From positions 62,001-126,000 of the forward strand of contig CACGNA010000001.1 in NCBI GenBank assembly GCA_902574425.1: a DNA stretch of 64,000 nucleotides. Reading direction: 5' to 3'. Both the position numbers and the translations under genes were made by a program. Numbering within the stretch: the first letter of the stretch is position 1; each line of letters begins with the position of its first letter. Below are positions 51,480-61,999 of this stretch, in pieces. The notes below the pieces were generated by a model that worked only from the letters and a program-made list of their open reading frames with translations, searched no databases and was not told the origin of the DNA. Source of the DNA: an uncultured Prochlorococcus sp. (GTDB lineage: Bacteria; Cyanobacteriota; Cyanobacteriia; PCC-6307; Cyanobiaceae).

Positions 51480-52277
51480 ATGAAATTTGAGATTAAATTT
51501 TCAATTATAACTGTAACTTTTAATGCCAAATCAGAATTAAAAAAAACAATTAAATCTATTCAAAGTCAGAATTATAAAAATTTCATTCATATTATTAAAG
51601 ATGGGCTTTCAAAAGATAAAACTAATTCTATAGATTTTTCAAAATATAGAAACACTAAATTCCATGAAAGTAAAGATAGAGGTGTATATGATGCTATGAA
51701 TCAAGGATTCAAATTTTCTGAGAACGAATACATAATATATTTAAATGCGGGTGATATTTTCCTTTCTAAAAATACTCTAGAAGATTTAGCTGAAAAGATC
51801 AGAAAAAACCCTAACTTCAATTCATATTCAGGAGGTACAATACAAATAAATTCTAATAAAAAGAAAATTATAAGGTTAATAGGTATAGGCAATCTTTATA
51901 GATATTTGCCATTATCTCAGTTACCACATCCTTCATTTGTAATTAAAAAGTCAATCTTATCAAAATTAGCTGATCCCTTTGATTATAAGTTGTCTATATC
52001 TGCAGATTACAAATTACAATTATCGTTAAGAAAGAAAAATTTATGGAATAATTGCTATCTAAATCAAATTATCTCAATAATGCCTACTGGTGGAAAAAGC
52101 ACCATAAATAAAAAATCTATTATTTATGGATACATAGAAACATTTATTTTTTCTTATAAACTTTATAAGTTAATTTTCATTTATATAATCTTAATAAAGA
52201 TAATCCTGAATTTCTACTCAAGGTTAGAAACTTTAAAATTAAAAAAACATATTATTTTTGATTTTATTTTCAAATAA
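51480..52277 (+). CDS. Glycosyltransferase family 2 protein
   Basis: FSIITVTFNAKSELKKTIKSIQSQNYKNF, DRGVYDAMNQGFKFSENEYIIYLNAGD. Confidence 0.92.
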   Translation: MKFEIKFSIITVTFNAKSELKKTIKSIQSQNYKNFIHIIKDGLSKDKTNSIDFSKYRNTKFHESKDRGVYDAMNQGFKFSENEYIIYLNAGDIFLSKNTLEDLAEKIRKNPNFNSYSGGTIQINSNKKKIIRLIGIGNLYRYLPLSQLPHPSFVIKKSILSKLADPFDYKLSISADYKLQLSLRKKNLWNNCYLNQIISIMPTGGKSTINKKSIIYGYIETFIFSYKLYKLIFIYIILIKIILNFYSRLETLKLKKHIIFDFIFK

Positions 52278-52454
52278 TTTCATTGCCAATAAATCTCCTA
52301 AATTAGAAATTTTATTCCTAAACATATATATATTTACTTCTTAATTTTATATAAAGTGATTTAAATAAATAATCTCAATTTTTAATTTATTTTAATTAGT
52401 ATTTTTTTCAAGTCAAATTAAGGTATAAAGTTAATTAGAAATAAAAAAAAATTA

Positions 52455-54200
52455 ATGGATAATAATCTCGTTGATATAAATAATATACTTGTTATTGGTT
52501 GTGGAGGAGCTGGATTAAGAGCTGCCATTGAGGCGAAATTGAACGGACTCCAAGTAACAGTTTTAGGGAAAAGAAATAAAAATGATGCGCATACAGTGCT
52601 TGCTGCAGGTGGAATTAATGCTGCATTTGGAAATGTTGATCCAGAAGATAATTGGGAATATCATTTTATTGATACATTTTTAGAAGGTTATGGTTTAGGT
52701 GATCCAGAACAAATTGAAATAATGGCAAAAGAATCACCATTTTACGTTAAGGAAATAGATCAATGGGGGGCAAATTTTAAAAAATTAGAAAATAATAAGT
52801 TTGATCAGAGGTATTTTGGAGCTCATAAATTTAGAAGAACCTGCTATTCAGGAGACTTTACTGGACAATCTATTTTAAATGCCTTATTACGAAAAATAAA
52901 AATTCTAAATATACCTATATATGATTCCGAATATGTCTCAGACCTATTTGTAAAAGATAATATATGTTTCGGAGCGATGTCATTAAATATTTTAACAGGA
53001 GAAAGGACAGCTCACCTAGCAGATGCAGTAATTATCTGCACAGGAGGTCACACCCGTATTTGGAAGAATAGCTCTTCAAGAAAAAATGAAAATACTGGAG
53101 ATGGTTATCATCTAGGACTGAAAGCAGGTTGTGAATTGTCAGATATGGAAATGGTACAATTTCATCCAACTGGAATGGTACTACCAAAAGAATTAAGTGG
53201 GACTCTAGTTACTGAAGCTGTCAGAGGAGAGGGAGGCATATTATTAAATTCTCAAGGACAAAGATTTATGTCCAGATACGATTCAAAGAGGTTAGAACTT
53301 TCTACTAGAGATAGAGTAGCAATGGCAAACTATAATGAAATAATTGAAGGTAGAGGCACAGAGAATGGTGGCGTTTTTCTTGATATAAGCCATAAAAGTA
53401 AGGACTTCATCATAGAAAAGATACCAAAAATTTATAGACAATTTATAGAATACTCGTTAATTGATATTTCAAAAAATCCAATGGAAGTCTGTCCAACAGC
53501 TCATTATTCAATGGGAGGTATTAGAGTAAATCCCTCAGATCATTCTACTAAAATAAAGGGTTTATTTGCTGCTGGAGAAGTAGCAAGCGGTTTGCATGGA
53601 GCTAATAGACTTGGGGGTAATTCACTCGCAGAAATTTTAATATTTGGATCACATGCTGGAAGATCAGCATCCAAATTTTCAAAATCTTTATCATCCCAAA
53701 TGAGATCTAATAAAATCCTTTCTTTAGCTCATGAATATTTAAATTCTTCAATTTCAAAGGGAGATGAAAATGTCTATTTACTTAAATCGGAATTAAGAGA
53801 CATAATGTGGAAAAATTGTGGTGTAATTAGAGATGAAGTAAATTTAAATAAAGGTTTAGAAAAGTTAAATCACCTAGAAAAGCTTTTGCCGGAAATAGAT
53901 ATAAGATTAGAAAATAATAATCAAAATGATTTAATAAATAAATTAGACTTACATTCATCTCTAATAACTGCAAAAGTAACTATTTTATCTGCTCTTGAGA
54001 GAAAAGAAAGTAGAGGATCACATCAAAGAAGTGATTTCAAAGAAACTGAAGATGACTATAAATTAAATATTAATGCAAAGATAGAAGATAATAAATTTCT
54101 TATCAAAAAAAGTATTCCTAAACAAATGAAAAATGAATTAATTTCTTTGTTGGAAAGATATGAAAGAGCTGAAGAAGTTTCCCATAAATTAATCGAATAA
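52455..54200 (+). CDS. FAD-binding flavoprotein, succinate dehydrogenase/fumarate reductase subunit A family
   Basis: VIGCGGAGLRAAIEA, HTVLAAGGINAAFGN, MEMVQFHPTGMVLP, TEAVRGEGGILLN, PTAHYSMGGIRVN, GLHGANRLGGNSLAEILIFG. Confidence 0.9.
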   Translation: MDNNLVDINNILVIGCGGAGLRAAIEAKLNGLQVTVLGKRNKNDAHTVLAAGGINAAFGNVDPEDNWEYHFIDTFLEGYGLGDPEQIEIMAKESPFYVKEIDQWGANFKKLENNKFDQRYFGAHKFRRTCYSGDFTGQSILNALLRKIKILNIPIYDSEYVSDLFVKDNICFGAMSLNILTGERTAHLADAVIICTGGHTRIWKNSSSRKNENTGDGYHLGLKAGCELSDMEMVQFHPTGMVLPKELSGTLVTEAVRGEGGILLNSQGQRFMSRYDSKRLELSTRDRVAMANYNEIIEGRGTENGGVFLDISHKSKDFIIEKIPKIYRQFIEYSLIDISKNPMEVCPTAHYSMGGIRVNPSDHSTKIKGLFAAGEVASGLHGANRLGGNSLAEILIFGSHAGRSASKFSKSLSSQMRSNKILSLAHEYLNSSISKGDENVYLLKSELRDIMWKNCGVIRDEVNLNKGLEKLNHLEKLLPEIDIRLENNNQNDLINKLDLHSSLITAKVTILSALERKESRGSHQRSDFKETEDDYKLNINAKIEDNKFLIKKSIPKQMKNELISLLERYERAEEVSHKLIE

Positions 54201-54313
54201 ATATAATAATTTCTTTTTAAATTAATAAATATGCCTAGTTTATAAATATTTGAAAATTGATAGTAATTTTAAAAAATAGGTATATTTGGATATGAAAATA
54301 TTTGATGTCAATC

Positions 54314-55087
54314 CTAACCTATGCAAATATTGCCATTTAAATTTATTTCTTTTGTAGAATTTAATTTAATAAGAGGAGTTTTTGAGATGTAAGAAGCCCA
54401 CATAGTAAAAGTACTTGGTGGTCCTATAATTAAATCACAAGATTGTAAAATTATTTGATCTTCTCTCCAAGAACCTTTATAAAAAAAATCAGCACCAATT
54501 TCAGAGCTCAAATTTTCATTACTAACAACTAAAAAATAGGGATTTTTTTTATCTTCAATTAATTTATTTTTTAATTTAAATATTACATCTCTATAAACAT
54601 CATCATCAAAAAAAAATCTCCCTTCGTTCCAGTTTTTATAATCTCCTCTTCTTACATGTAAACCAACTAAAAATTTACCTTCTCTTTTTTGAAAATTTAA
54701 AAATCTTATGAAAGATAAAATTTTTTCAGTTAAAAATTTTTTTTCAAAACTATAAATTTTTTTTAAAGATTCATGATGTTTTGTCGTTAAACTATATTCT
54801 CTATAATCCCAACCAGAAACAAATCTAATGTAATTATTTTTACTAAAATAAAAACAAAAATCATCTTTTCCAAATAAATATTTAATAAATTTAGAAATAC
54901 ACTTGAGAAAAAAGTTATTAAAATTATCTAAAAAATAAAAAAAATTATTGTCAAATTTTAATATGCCTAACATAGAAGGATTATAGAATTGGATTCCCTT
55001 TTCAATAGAAAATGCATGATAATGTATAGATTGAAAAAGTCTATTACAAAAGCCTCCATATTTTTCTAAGATAATGATAATTTTCAT
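54314..55087 (-). CDS. GT11/fucosyltransferase-like glycosyltransferase
   Basis: KYGGFCNRLFQSIHYHAFS, VGLHVRRGDYKNW, SCDLIIGPPSTFTMWASYI. Confidence 0.75.
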   Translation of the reverse strand: MKIIIILEKYGGFCNRLFQSIHYHAFSIEKGIQFYNPSMLGILKFDNNFFYFLDNFNNFFLKCISKFIKYLFGKDDFCFYFSKNNYIRFVSGWDYREYSLTTKHHESLKKIYSFEKKFLTEKILSFIRFLNFQKREGKFLVGLHVRRGDYKNWNEGRFFFDDDVYRDVIFKLKNKLIEDKKNPYFLVVSNENLSSEIGADFFYKGSWREDQIILQSCDLIIGPPSTFTMWASYISKTPLIKLNSTKEINLNGNICIG

Positions 55088-55124
55088 TTAATTAAAAATG
55101 TAATTATTTATAAATTTATAAAAT

Positions 55125-56573
55125 TCAATTTTTTCTGCCATAATCATCTTCGAATCTAATAATGTCATCTTCACCTAAATAAGTTCCACTTTGCACTTCA
55201 ATTATTGTAAGAGGTTCATCTTTTAAATTAGAAAGTCTATGTTTATATCCCATAGGTATATAAATACTCTGATTGACCGAAAGAATTTTTTTATTTTTCT
55301 CAATTTCGACTAAAGCTTCTCCTGATACTACCACCCAATGTTCTGTTCTGAAATTATGTTTTTGAAGAGATAAAGAAGCCCTTGGTTTTACAGTTATTGT
55401 TTTAACCTGCCAGCCATTGCCATCAGCAATTGATATATAACTCCCCCATGGCCTAAAAACTTTTTTATGTTGAGTTGCCTCCATAAAATTATTATTTTTC
55501 ATTTTTTCAACAATATTTTTTACTTTTTGACTTGAATCTTTTTTTACTATTAAAACAGCATCGGAAGTTTCTACGACAATAATATTCTCAATATCTATGC
55601 CAACTATTAATTTATTCTCGCTTCTCAAGTAACAGTTTTTTATTGAATCACTTAGTACATTTCCCACAATGGAATTGCCTGAATTATCTTTTTTAGAAAT
55701 ATTCCAAATCGAATCCCAACTCCCAACATCGCTCCACTCAATATCTAAAGGTATAACAATTCCTAAATCTGTTTTCTCCATTATTGCAATATCAAAAGAA
55801 ACTTCAGGACAATTATGAAAATTATTTTTATCAATCCTGAGAAATTCCAAATCTTTAGAACTTTTTTGAATACATGAATTACAAATTGATAATACTTCTG
55901 GAACAAATAATGCAAATTGCTCAATTACAATTTTTGCTTTCATTAAAAAGATTCCACTATTCCATAAATATCTTCTATTATTTATAAATTTCTCTGCTTT
56001 ATCTTTATTTGGTTTCTCAATAAAACTATTTATTTTTATACCCTTAGGATCTTCATAGTCAAGATTTAATTCTGCTTCTATATATCCAAATCCAGTCTCA
56101 GGAGATTTGGGAGTAATTCCATAAGTTACTATTTTGCCTTCTTCTGCATATTTAATACCACTTTCTATAGTTTTCGTAAATTTATCAATATTTTCAATTG
56201 AATGGTCAGCTGGTAAAACTAAAATCATAGGATCTTCTTCAAAAGTATTCGCTTGAATTGATCCAAGAGCTATTGCTGGAGCAGTGTTTCTTGCATAAGG
56301 CTCAAGGATAATTGATTTTGGGTTAACATCAATTTCCCGCATCTGTTCAGCAGTTATAAATCTATGATCATCATTACAAATTAAAATTGGCTCCTGAATA
56401 TTTCTAATTTTTTTTAATCTTAAGTATGTATCTTGTAGAAATGAAAAAGGACTTGAAGGGTTACATTTTAAAAATTGTTTAGGTAGACTTTTTCTTGACA
56501 ATGGCCATAATCTCGAACCAGAACCGCCGCACATTAAAATTGGGATTATTTTCTTTTCCGTAAATAAATCCAT
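55125..56573 (-). CDS. manC: Mannose-1-phosphate guanylyltransferase / mannose-6-phosphate isomerase
   Basis: PILMCGGSGSRLWPLSRKSLPKQFL, EKPNKDKAEKF, C-term cupin RPWGSYISIADGNGWQVKTI. Confidence 0.97.
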   Translation of the reverse strand: MDLFTEKKIIPILMCGGSGSRLWPLSRKSLPKQFLKCNPSSPFSFLQDTYLRLKKIRNIQEPILICNDDHRFITAEQMREIDVNPKSIILEPYARNTAPAIALGSIQANTFEEDPMILVLPADHSIENIDKFTKTIESGIKYAEEGKIVTYGITPKSPETGFGYIEAELNLDYEDPKGIKINSFIEKPNKDKAEKFINNRRYLWNSGIFLMKAKIVIEQFALFVPEVLSICNSCIQKSSKDLEFLRIDKNNFHNCPEVSFDIAIMEKTDLGIVIPLDIEWSDVGSWDSIWNISKKDNSGNSIVGNVLSDSIKNCYLRSENKLIVGIDIENIIVVETSDAVLIVKKDSSQKVKNIVEKMKNNNFMEATQHKKVFRPWGSYISIADGNGWQVKTITVKPRASLSLQKHNFRTEHWVVVSGEALVEIEKNKKILSVNQSIYIPMGYKHRLSNLKDEPLTIIEVQSGTYLGEDDIIRFEDDYGRKN

Positions 56574-56629
56574 AAACTAAAACTTATAATAATTTATAAT
56601 GGTGCAACAGTTAAACAGGCGAAAAATTA

Positions 56630-58066
56630 ATGAAAATTAAAAATATATGCTGCATTGGTGCTGGTTATGTAGGAGGTCCAACTATGACTGTTATTGCGGA
56701 CAAATGTCCTGATTTGCAAATAGATGTTGTGGATTTGAATGAAAAAAGAATTGAAGATTGGAACAATAATGATTTTACAAAACTCCCAATTTATGAACCA
56801 GGGCTGGCAGATATTGTTAAGAGGCGTAGAGGTAAAAATTTACATTTTTCTAATTTAATAAAAGAAAAAATCGAAAATGCTGACCTGGTTTTTATTTCAG
56901 TTAATACACCTACAAAGAAAAAAGGAGTTGGAGCTGGAAAGGCAAGTGATTTAAAATGGGTTGAAGCATGTGCGAGACAAGTAGCTGAATTTTCTAAAGG
57001 ACATACTATCGTAGTTGAAAAAAGCACCTTACCTGTTAGGACAGCAGAAGTAATAAAATCTATTCTTTTTGCTTCTTACAATTTAAACGAAGATAAAGAA
57101 ACTGAAAAAACCTTTGACGTTTTATCTAATCCTGAATTTCTATCTGAAGGGACAGCCATTAAAGATCTTGAGAATCCTGACAGAGTTCTGATTGGCGGTG
57201 AAAAAGAAGAAGCGATAGAAGCTTTATGCTCAGTTTATAGATGTTGGGTGCCAGAAGAAAAAATTTTAAAAACAAATATTTGGAGCAGTGAATTAGCAAA
57301 GTTGACTGCTAATGCTTTTTTAGCACAAAGGATAAGTTCAATAAACTCTATAAGTGCATTATGTGAGGCTACTGGAGCTGATATAAGAGAAGTCTCAAGA
57401 GCAATTGGTTCTGATACCAGGATAGGTTCAAAATTTCTAGTTTCAGGACCAGGTTTTGGGGGGAGTTGTTTTAAAAAAGATATCTTAAACCTTGTCTATT
57501 TATCAAATCATTTTGGATTACCAGAGGTTGCAAATTTTTGGGAATCAGTTGTAGAGCTTAATAAATGGAATCAAAAAAGAATTTCCGAACTAATAGTAAA
57601 AAAACTTTACGGATCGGTTTCTGGTAAAAAAATATCGATATTAGGATTTGCATTTAAAGCAAATACAAATGATACTAGAGAATCAGCAGCCATAAATATT
57701 TGCAAAGATTTACTAGAGGAAGGCGCAATTCTTTATATACATGACCCTAAAGTTGAATCAAATCAAATTGCTAAAGATTTAAATCTAGAACCATTAAAAG
57801 AATCTTTTACTGAGCACGAATCTTTAAGAAATTCAGAAATTGGAAATTGGTATTTCGCTAATTCAATAAGAGAGTCTTTAACCGGAGCAGACGCAGTAAT
57901 TTTGCTAACCGAATGGGATGAATATACTTGCATAGATTGGAGAGAGGCAAGCAACTTAATGAGGAAACCCTCGTGGATATTTGATTCAAGATCAATTTTA
58001 AATCCTGAAAAAATCAAAGCATCTTGTTTAAACTTTTGGAGAATAGGTGATGGTTCAATCAATTAA
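56630..58066 (+). CDS. ugd: UDP-glucose 6-dehydrogenase
   Basis: CCIGAGYVGGPTMTVIADKCP, FLAQRISSINSISALCEATGAD, GPGFGGSCFKKDILNLVYL. Confidence 0.96.
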   Translation: MKIKNICCIGAGYVGGPTMTVIADKCPDLQIDVVDLNEKRIEDWNNNDFTKLPIYEPGLADIVKRRRGKNLHFSNLIKEKIENADLVFISVNTPTKKKGVGAGKASDLKWVEACARQVAEFSKGHTIVVEKSTLPVRTAEVIKSILFASYNLNEDKETEKTFDVLSNPEFLSEGTAIKDLENPDRVLIGGEKEEAIEALCSVYRCWVPEEKILKTNIWSSELAKLTANAFLAQRISSINSISALCEATGADIREVSRAIGSDTRIGSKFLVSGPGFGGSCFKKDILNLVYLSNHFGLPEVANFWESVVELNKWNQKRISELIVKKLYGSVSGKKISILGFAFKANTNDTRESAAINICKDLLEEGAILYIHDPKVESNQIAKDLNLEPLKESFTEHESLRNSEIGNWYFANSIRESLTGADAVILLTEWDEYTCIDWREASNLMRKPSWIFDSRSILNPEKIKASCLNFWRIGDGSIN

Positions 58067-58093
58067 AAAAGTTCTTATTTTATTGGAAAAACC

Positions 58094-59155
58094 TTAATAT
58101 CCTTCTGGATTTTTAAATTGCCATTTCCAGCCATCCTTACACATTTGCCTTAAAGATCTATTAGGTTCCCAATTTAATAATTTTTTTGCAAGGGAATTAT
58201 TTGCGACTAGACTAGCAACATCTCCACTTCTTCGAGAATTAAAAACATATGGTATTTTTAAATTATTAACATTTTCAAAAGTATTGATTAGTTCTAAAAC
58301 ACTAAAACCTTTACCTGTGCCCAAATTCATATTTATTATATTTGGCTTGTTATCAAATAAATACTCTAGAGTTTTTATGTGTCCTTCTGCTAAATCCATA
58401 ACGTGGATATAATCTCTTACGCCAGTTCCATCGATAGTAGGCCAGTCATCACCAAAAATTCTAACTTCTTTTAAAGCCCCAAAAGCAACTTTTGTAATAT
58501 AAGGAAAAATATTATTTGGTATTCCAATAGGACTCTCACCTATTAAACCTGAGTAATGAGCTCCAATTGGATTAAAGTACCTTAAGCTAGCAATCCTCCA
58601 AGTTAAATTAAAACTTCTTTGAAGGTCTTCTAATAACCTTTCGATGACCATTTTTGTTGTGCCATAAGGATTAATCGGATTAATTTGAGAATACTCATCA
58701 ATTTTTCCTGTTTGATTTTTTCCATAAATTGAAGCACTACTACTGAAAACTAAAGTATGACAATTGTTCTTATGCATAACATCAAACAAATTTATCGATC
58801 CAAAAATATTAGATTCCCAATATAGAAAAGGATTATTAACTGATTCTTCTACTGCTTTTAGTCCCGCAAAATGAATAACACCTTCAATTCCATTTCCATT
58901 GCCATCAGATCTTGATTTATTAAAAATCTCTTCTAATAATTCTTTATTTCTTATATCTCCTTCAAATATTTTTAACTTTTTTGAAAAAGATGATTTTTTT
59001 TCTTCATCTACAATTTTCAATACATTTTTTAAAGATTTCCTAGAGCTATTGATAAAAGAATCGATAACAAATATTTCATAACCTTTTTGGAGTAAAACCA
59101 AACAAGTATGACTGCCAATAAAGCCTGCGCCACCAGTGACTAAAATTTTTTTCAT
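58094..59155 (-). CDS. galE: UDP-glucose 4-epimerase
   Basis: KILVTGGAGFIGSHTCLVLLQKGYEIFVIDSF, HFAGLKAVEESVNNPFLYWESN. Confidence 0.96.
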   Translation of the reverse strand: MKKILVTGGAGFIGSHTCLVLLQKGYEIFVIDSFINSSRKSLKNVLKIVDEEKKSSFSKKLKIFEGDIRNKELLEEIFNKSRSDGNGNGIEGVIHFAGLKAVEESVNNPFLYWESNIFGSINLFDVMHKNNCHTLVFSSSASIYGKNQTGKIDEYSQINPINPYGTTKMVIERLLEDLQRSFNLTWRIASLRYFNPIGAHYSGLIGESPIGIPNNIFPYITKVAFGALKEVRIFGDDWPTIDGTGVRDYIHVMDLAEGHIKTLEYLFDNKPNIINMNLGTGKGFSVLELINTFENVNNLKIPYVFNSRRSGDVASLVANNSLAKKLLNWEPNRSLRQMCKDGWKWQFKNPEGY

Positions 59156-59195
59156 ACTTTAAATTGTATTATAAAAAGACAATGTAAAAAATCAA

Positions 59196-60218
59196 ATGAA
59201 GATTCTCATTACAGGTGTAGCAGGATTTATTGGTTTTCATTTATGCAAAAAGTTATTAAACGATGGATATCAAATTATTGGACTAGATAATATTAATTCT
59301 TATTATGATATTAATCTTAAGCTGAGTCGTTTAAATGAACTTAAGAAAGCTGAGATTAAATCCAACTCAAATTTTATTTTTAAGAAAGTAGATCTTGTTA
59401 AAAAAGAGGAAATTTTCCAAATTTTTGATGAAGAAAAGCCTGATGTCATTTTTCATTTTGCGGCCCAAGCTGGTGTTAGATATTCTATTGAGAATCCCTT
59501 CAGCTACATAGATTCAAACGTTACTGGATTTATGAATATTATTGAATGTTGTAGGAAAAACAAAGTTAAATCTTTTATTTTTGCCAGTAGTAGTTCTGTT
59601 TATGGTGGCAATACAAAAATCCCATATTCCGAAAAGGATCCTGTAGATCATCCAATTAGTCTTTATGCAGCAACAAAAAGATCAAATGAACTTTTTGCCC
59701 ATGTTTATAGCCATCTTTATGGTATTCCTTCTATAGGAATACGCCTATTCACAGTTTATGGGCCTTGGGGAAGACCTGATATGGCTCCCTTTATTTTTAC
59801 CAAATCAATATTTTCAGGAGAAGCAATAAAAATATTTAATAATGGAGATATGAATCGCGACTTTACATACATAGATGATGTAATAGATGCTCTAGCAAAA
59901 CTAATAGCTAAACCACCAGTTAGGAATAATAAATATGATTCTAGTAAACCTAATCCTTCAAAAAGCTGGTCAAATTTTAAAATTTTCAATATAGGTAATA
60001 GTAACCCTATTAAGTTAATGAAATTTATAGAAATTTTAGAAAATGAAATAGGTATCAAAGCTGTAAAAGAATATCTTCCTATGCAACCTGGTGATGTTAA
60101 AACTACATTTGCAGACACAAAAAATATTGAAAATTATATAGAAATTACTAATAATACTTCGTTAGAAAAAGGAATTAAAAATTTTATAAATTGGTATAAA
60201 GAATATTACTCTAAATAA
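59196..60218 (+). CDS. UDP-glucuronate 4-epimerase (CapI/LspL-type)
   Basis: KILITGVAGFIGFHLCKKLLNDGYQIIGLDNINSYYDINLKLSRL, HFAAQAGVRYSIENPFSYIDSN. Confidence 0.93.
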   Translation: MKILITGVAGFIGFHLCKKLLNDGYQIIGLDNINSYYDINLKLSRLNELKKAEIKSNSNFIFKKVDLVKKEEIFQIFDEEKPDVIFHFAAQAGVRYSIENPFSYIDSNVTGFMNIIECCRKNKVKSFIFASSSSVYGGNTKIPYSEKDPVDHPISLYAATKRSNELFAHVYSHLYGIPSIGIRLFTVYGPWGRPDMAPFIFTKSIFSGEAIKIFNNGDMNRDFTYIDDVIDALAKLIAKPPVRNNKYDSSKPNPSKSWSNFKIFNIGNSNPIKLMKFIEILENEIGIKAVKEYLPMQPGDVKTTFADTKNIENYIEITNNTSLEKGIKNFINWYKEYYSK

Positions 60219-60432
60219 TTAATTTACTCTAAGTTTAATTAAATTTTTCTAAAGCTACTTTTTATATTCATTTAAATTTTTTCTATAAATTCCTTAATCT
60301 TCAATTCTTTTTTACTTTTTTAAAAGATACTTTTTTTATTTGTTATGTTTTCTTTATAACAAATCATAAAATTCCTTTTCATAAATATTTTTCCCAATTT
60401 TCAACTAATGAATCAAAGCAGAAAAATAATTA

Positions 60433-61293
60433 TCAAGGCTTTTGTAAAACAACTTCATCAATATATTTATGTAACCCTTCATAAAAAGTATATTTTGGAT
60501 TCCATTTTAATATATTTCTCGCATGACTTATATCTGCAATAACATCTTTTATCTCATTTCTTCGAGTTTTCTCATGCGAAATAACTTTTAATTTTGATCC
60601 AAATATTTCTTGAATCATTTTTATTATTTCCTCAACAGAGAATGATTTCCCACTACCAATATTAAATCTTTGAAATCCATCATTAATACGCATAGAAAGA
60701 ATAAAAGCATCCACAACATCATCAATATAAACAAAATCTCTTTTAGGTTTTAGATCAAGAATTTCGATATCTTTATTATTCTTTATATAACTAATAATTT
60801 TCGGAATTAAAAATTTTTCACTTTGCCCATTTCCATATATATTAAATATTCTTAAGATAACTGCATTTAAATTATCCTGTTTTGATTCAAATTCTATTAT
60901 TTGCTCTGAAATCCACTTTGATAGTGAATATGGATTATTTGGTTTTACGGGATGATTTTCGTTTATCGGTAGTTTTTCAGGATAGCCATATACATATGAA
61001 CTAGCCATTATTAATTTAGCATTAACCCTTTTACAATAATTAATTACATTTCTAGTGCCAATAATATTTGTTTTAAATAACTCATCATTTTGATCCCAAC
61101 TTTTAGGAATAAAACTTTTACCAGCCAAATGAAAAACAAACTTTACTTTTGAGATTGACTTAAAAGTCTCTTTATTATTTATATCTCCATCTTTGGAACT
61201 TAAAGAAATATATGAATAATTCAATTCTTTTAATTTAGAAATTACCTTTTTCCCTAAAAATCCGCCGCCGCCAGTAATTAATACATCAGTCAT
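60433..61293 (-). CDS. NAD-dependent epimerase/dehydratase
   Basis: VLITGGGGFLGKKVISKL, FHLAGKSFIPKSWDQND, NPYSLSKWISEQII. Confidence 0.9.
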   Translation of the reverse strand: MTDVLITGGGGFLGKKVISKLKELNYSYISLSSKDGDINNKETFKSISKVKFVFHLAGKSFIPKSWDQNDELFKTNIIGTRNVINYCKRVNAKLIMASSYVYGYPEKLPINENHPVKPNNPYSLSKWISEQIIEFESKQDNLNAVILRIFNIYGNGQSEKFLIPKIISYIKNNKDIEILDLKPKRDFVYIDDVVDAFILSMRINDGFQRFNIGSGKSFSVEEIIKMIQEIFGSKLKVISHEKTRRNEIKDVIADISHARNILKWNPKYTFYEGLHKYIDEVVLQKP

Positions 61294-61999
61294 TTAAAAA
61301 TTTTAATTTCATTTTTTCAAATTCATCAGTGGCTTTTAAATAATCATCTGGCCTTCCAATATCAAGCCAATATCCATCATGTGGTAAAACTTTTACTTTT
61401 TTATTTTCTTTTAAAAGGTATATCATTAAATTATCAAAGCCGAAATAAGTATCATCTGGGATAAAGCTTAGAATTTCTTTATTAATCATATAGACTCCCA
61501 TACTAACTTGGTAGTCAACTTTTGGTTTTTCTTTAAATTTCTTGAGAAAAGATTCATTATCAACTTCTAATACACCATAATCAATATTTTCTTCTCTTAA
61601 TTTAGAAGCAATCGAAAAAATAGTTTTATTTTCTATATGTTGAGAATAAAATTTCTCAAAATCTAAATCAGTAAGTACGTCACCATTTAATAACAGAAAA
61701 TTATCAGGTAGATCTCTGATCAGTTTGAGTGGTCCAATAGTACCTAATCTATTTTTTTCTAAGGAATAGTCGATTTTAATACCAAATCTAGATCCATCCT
61801 GAAATAAAGCTTTGATTATATCTGCTTGATGATTAACAGCTAAAGTAATGTGGTTAAATTTATACTGAATTAATTGCCTTATAATTACCTCTAAAATTGA
61901 ATAACTTCCTATAGGCATTAATGGTTTAGGTAATACAACAGTGTAAGGCTTAAGTCTTGTTCCAAGTCCCCCTGCTAAGATGATTGCTCTTTTAGACAT
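61286..61999 (-). CDS. Sugar-1-phosphate nucleotidyltransferase (PtmE/RfbA-like)
   Basis: AIILAGGLGTRLKPYTVVLPKPLMPIG, LLLNGDVLTDLDF, GYWLDIGRPDDYLKA; start MSKRA at 61999 more plausible than the track start at 62041. Confidence 0.9.
   Translation of the reverse strand: MSKRAIILAGGLGTRLKPYTVVLPKPLMPIGSYSILEVIIRQLIQYKFNHITLAVNHQADIIKALFQDGSRFGIKIDYSLEKNRLGTIGPLKLIRDLPDNFLLLNGDVLTDLDFEKFYSQHIENKTIFSIASKLREENIDYGVLEVDNESFLKKFKEKPKVDYQVSMGVYMINKEILSFIPDDTYFGFDNLMIYLLKENKKVKVLPHDGYWLDIGRPDDYLKATDEFEKMKLKFLND

Noticed and set aside
59756-60118. 120-aa minus-strand ORF
   Set aside because: Antisense to a clear UDP-glucuronate epimerase.
60338-60364. Hairpin ATTTGTTAT-gttttcttt-ATAACAAAT between convergent genes
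   Set aside because: Perfect 9-bp stem but AT-only apart from one G-C pair and no U-tract on either strand downstream; cannot call a terminator with confidence.
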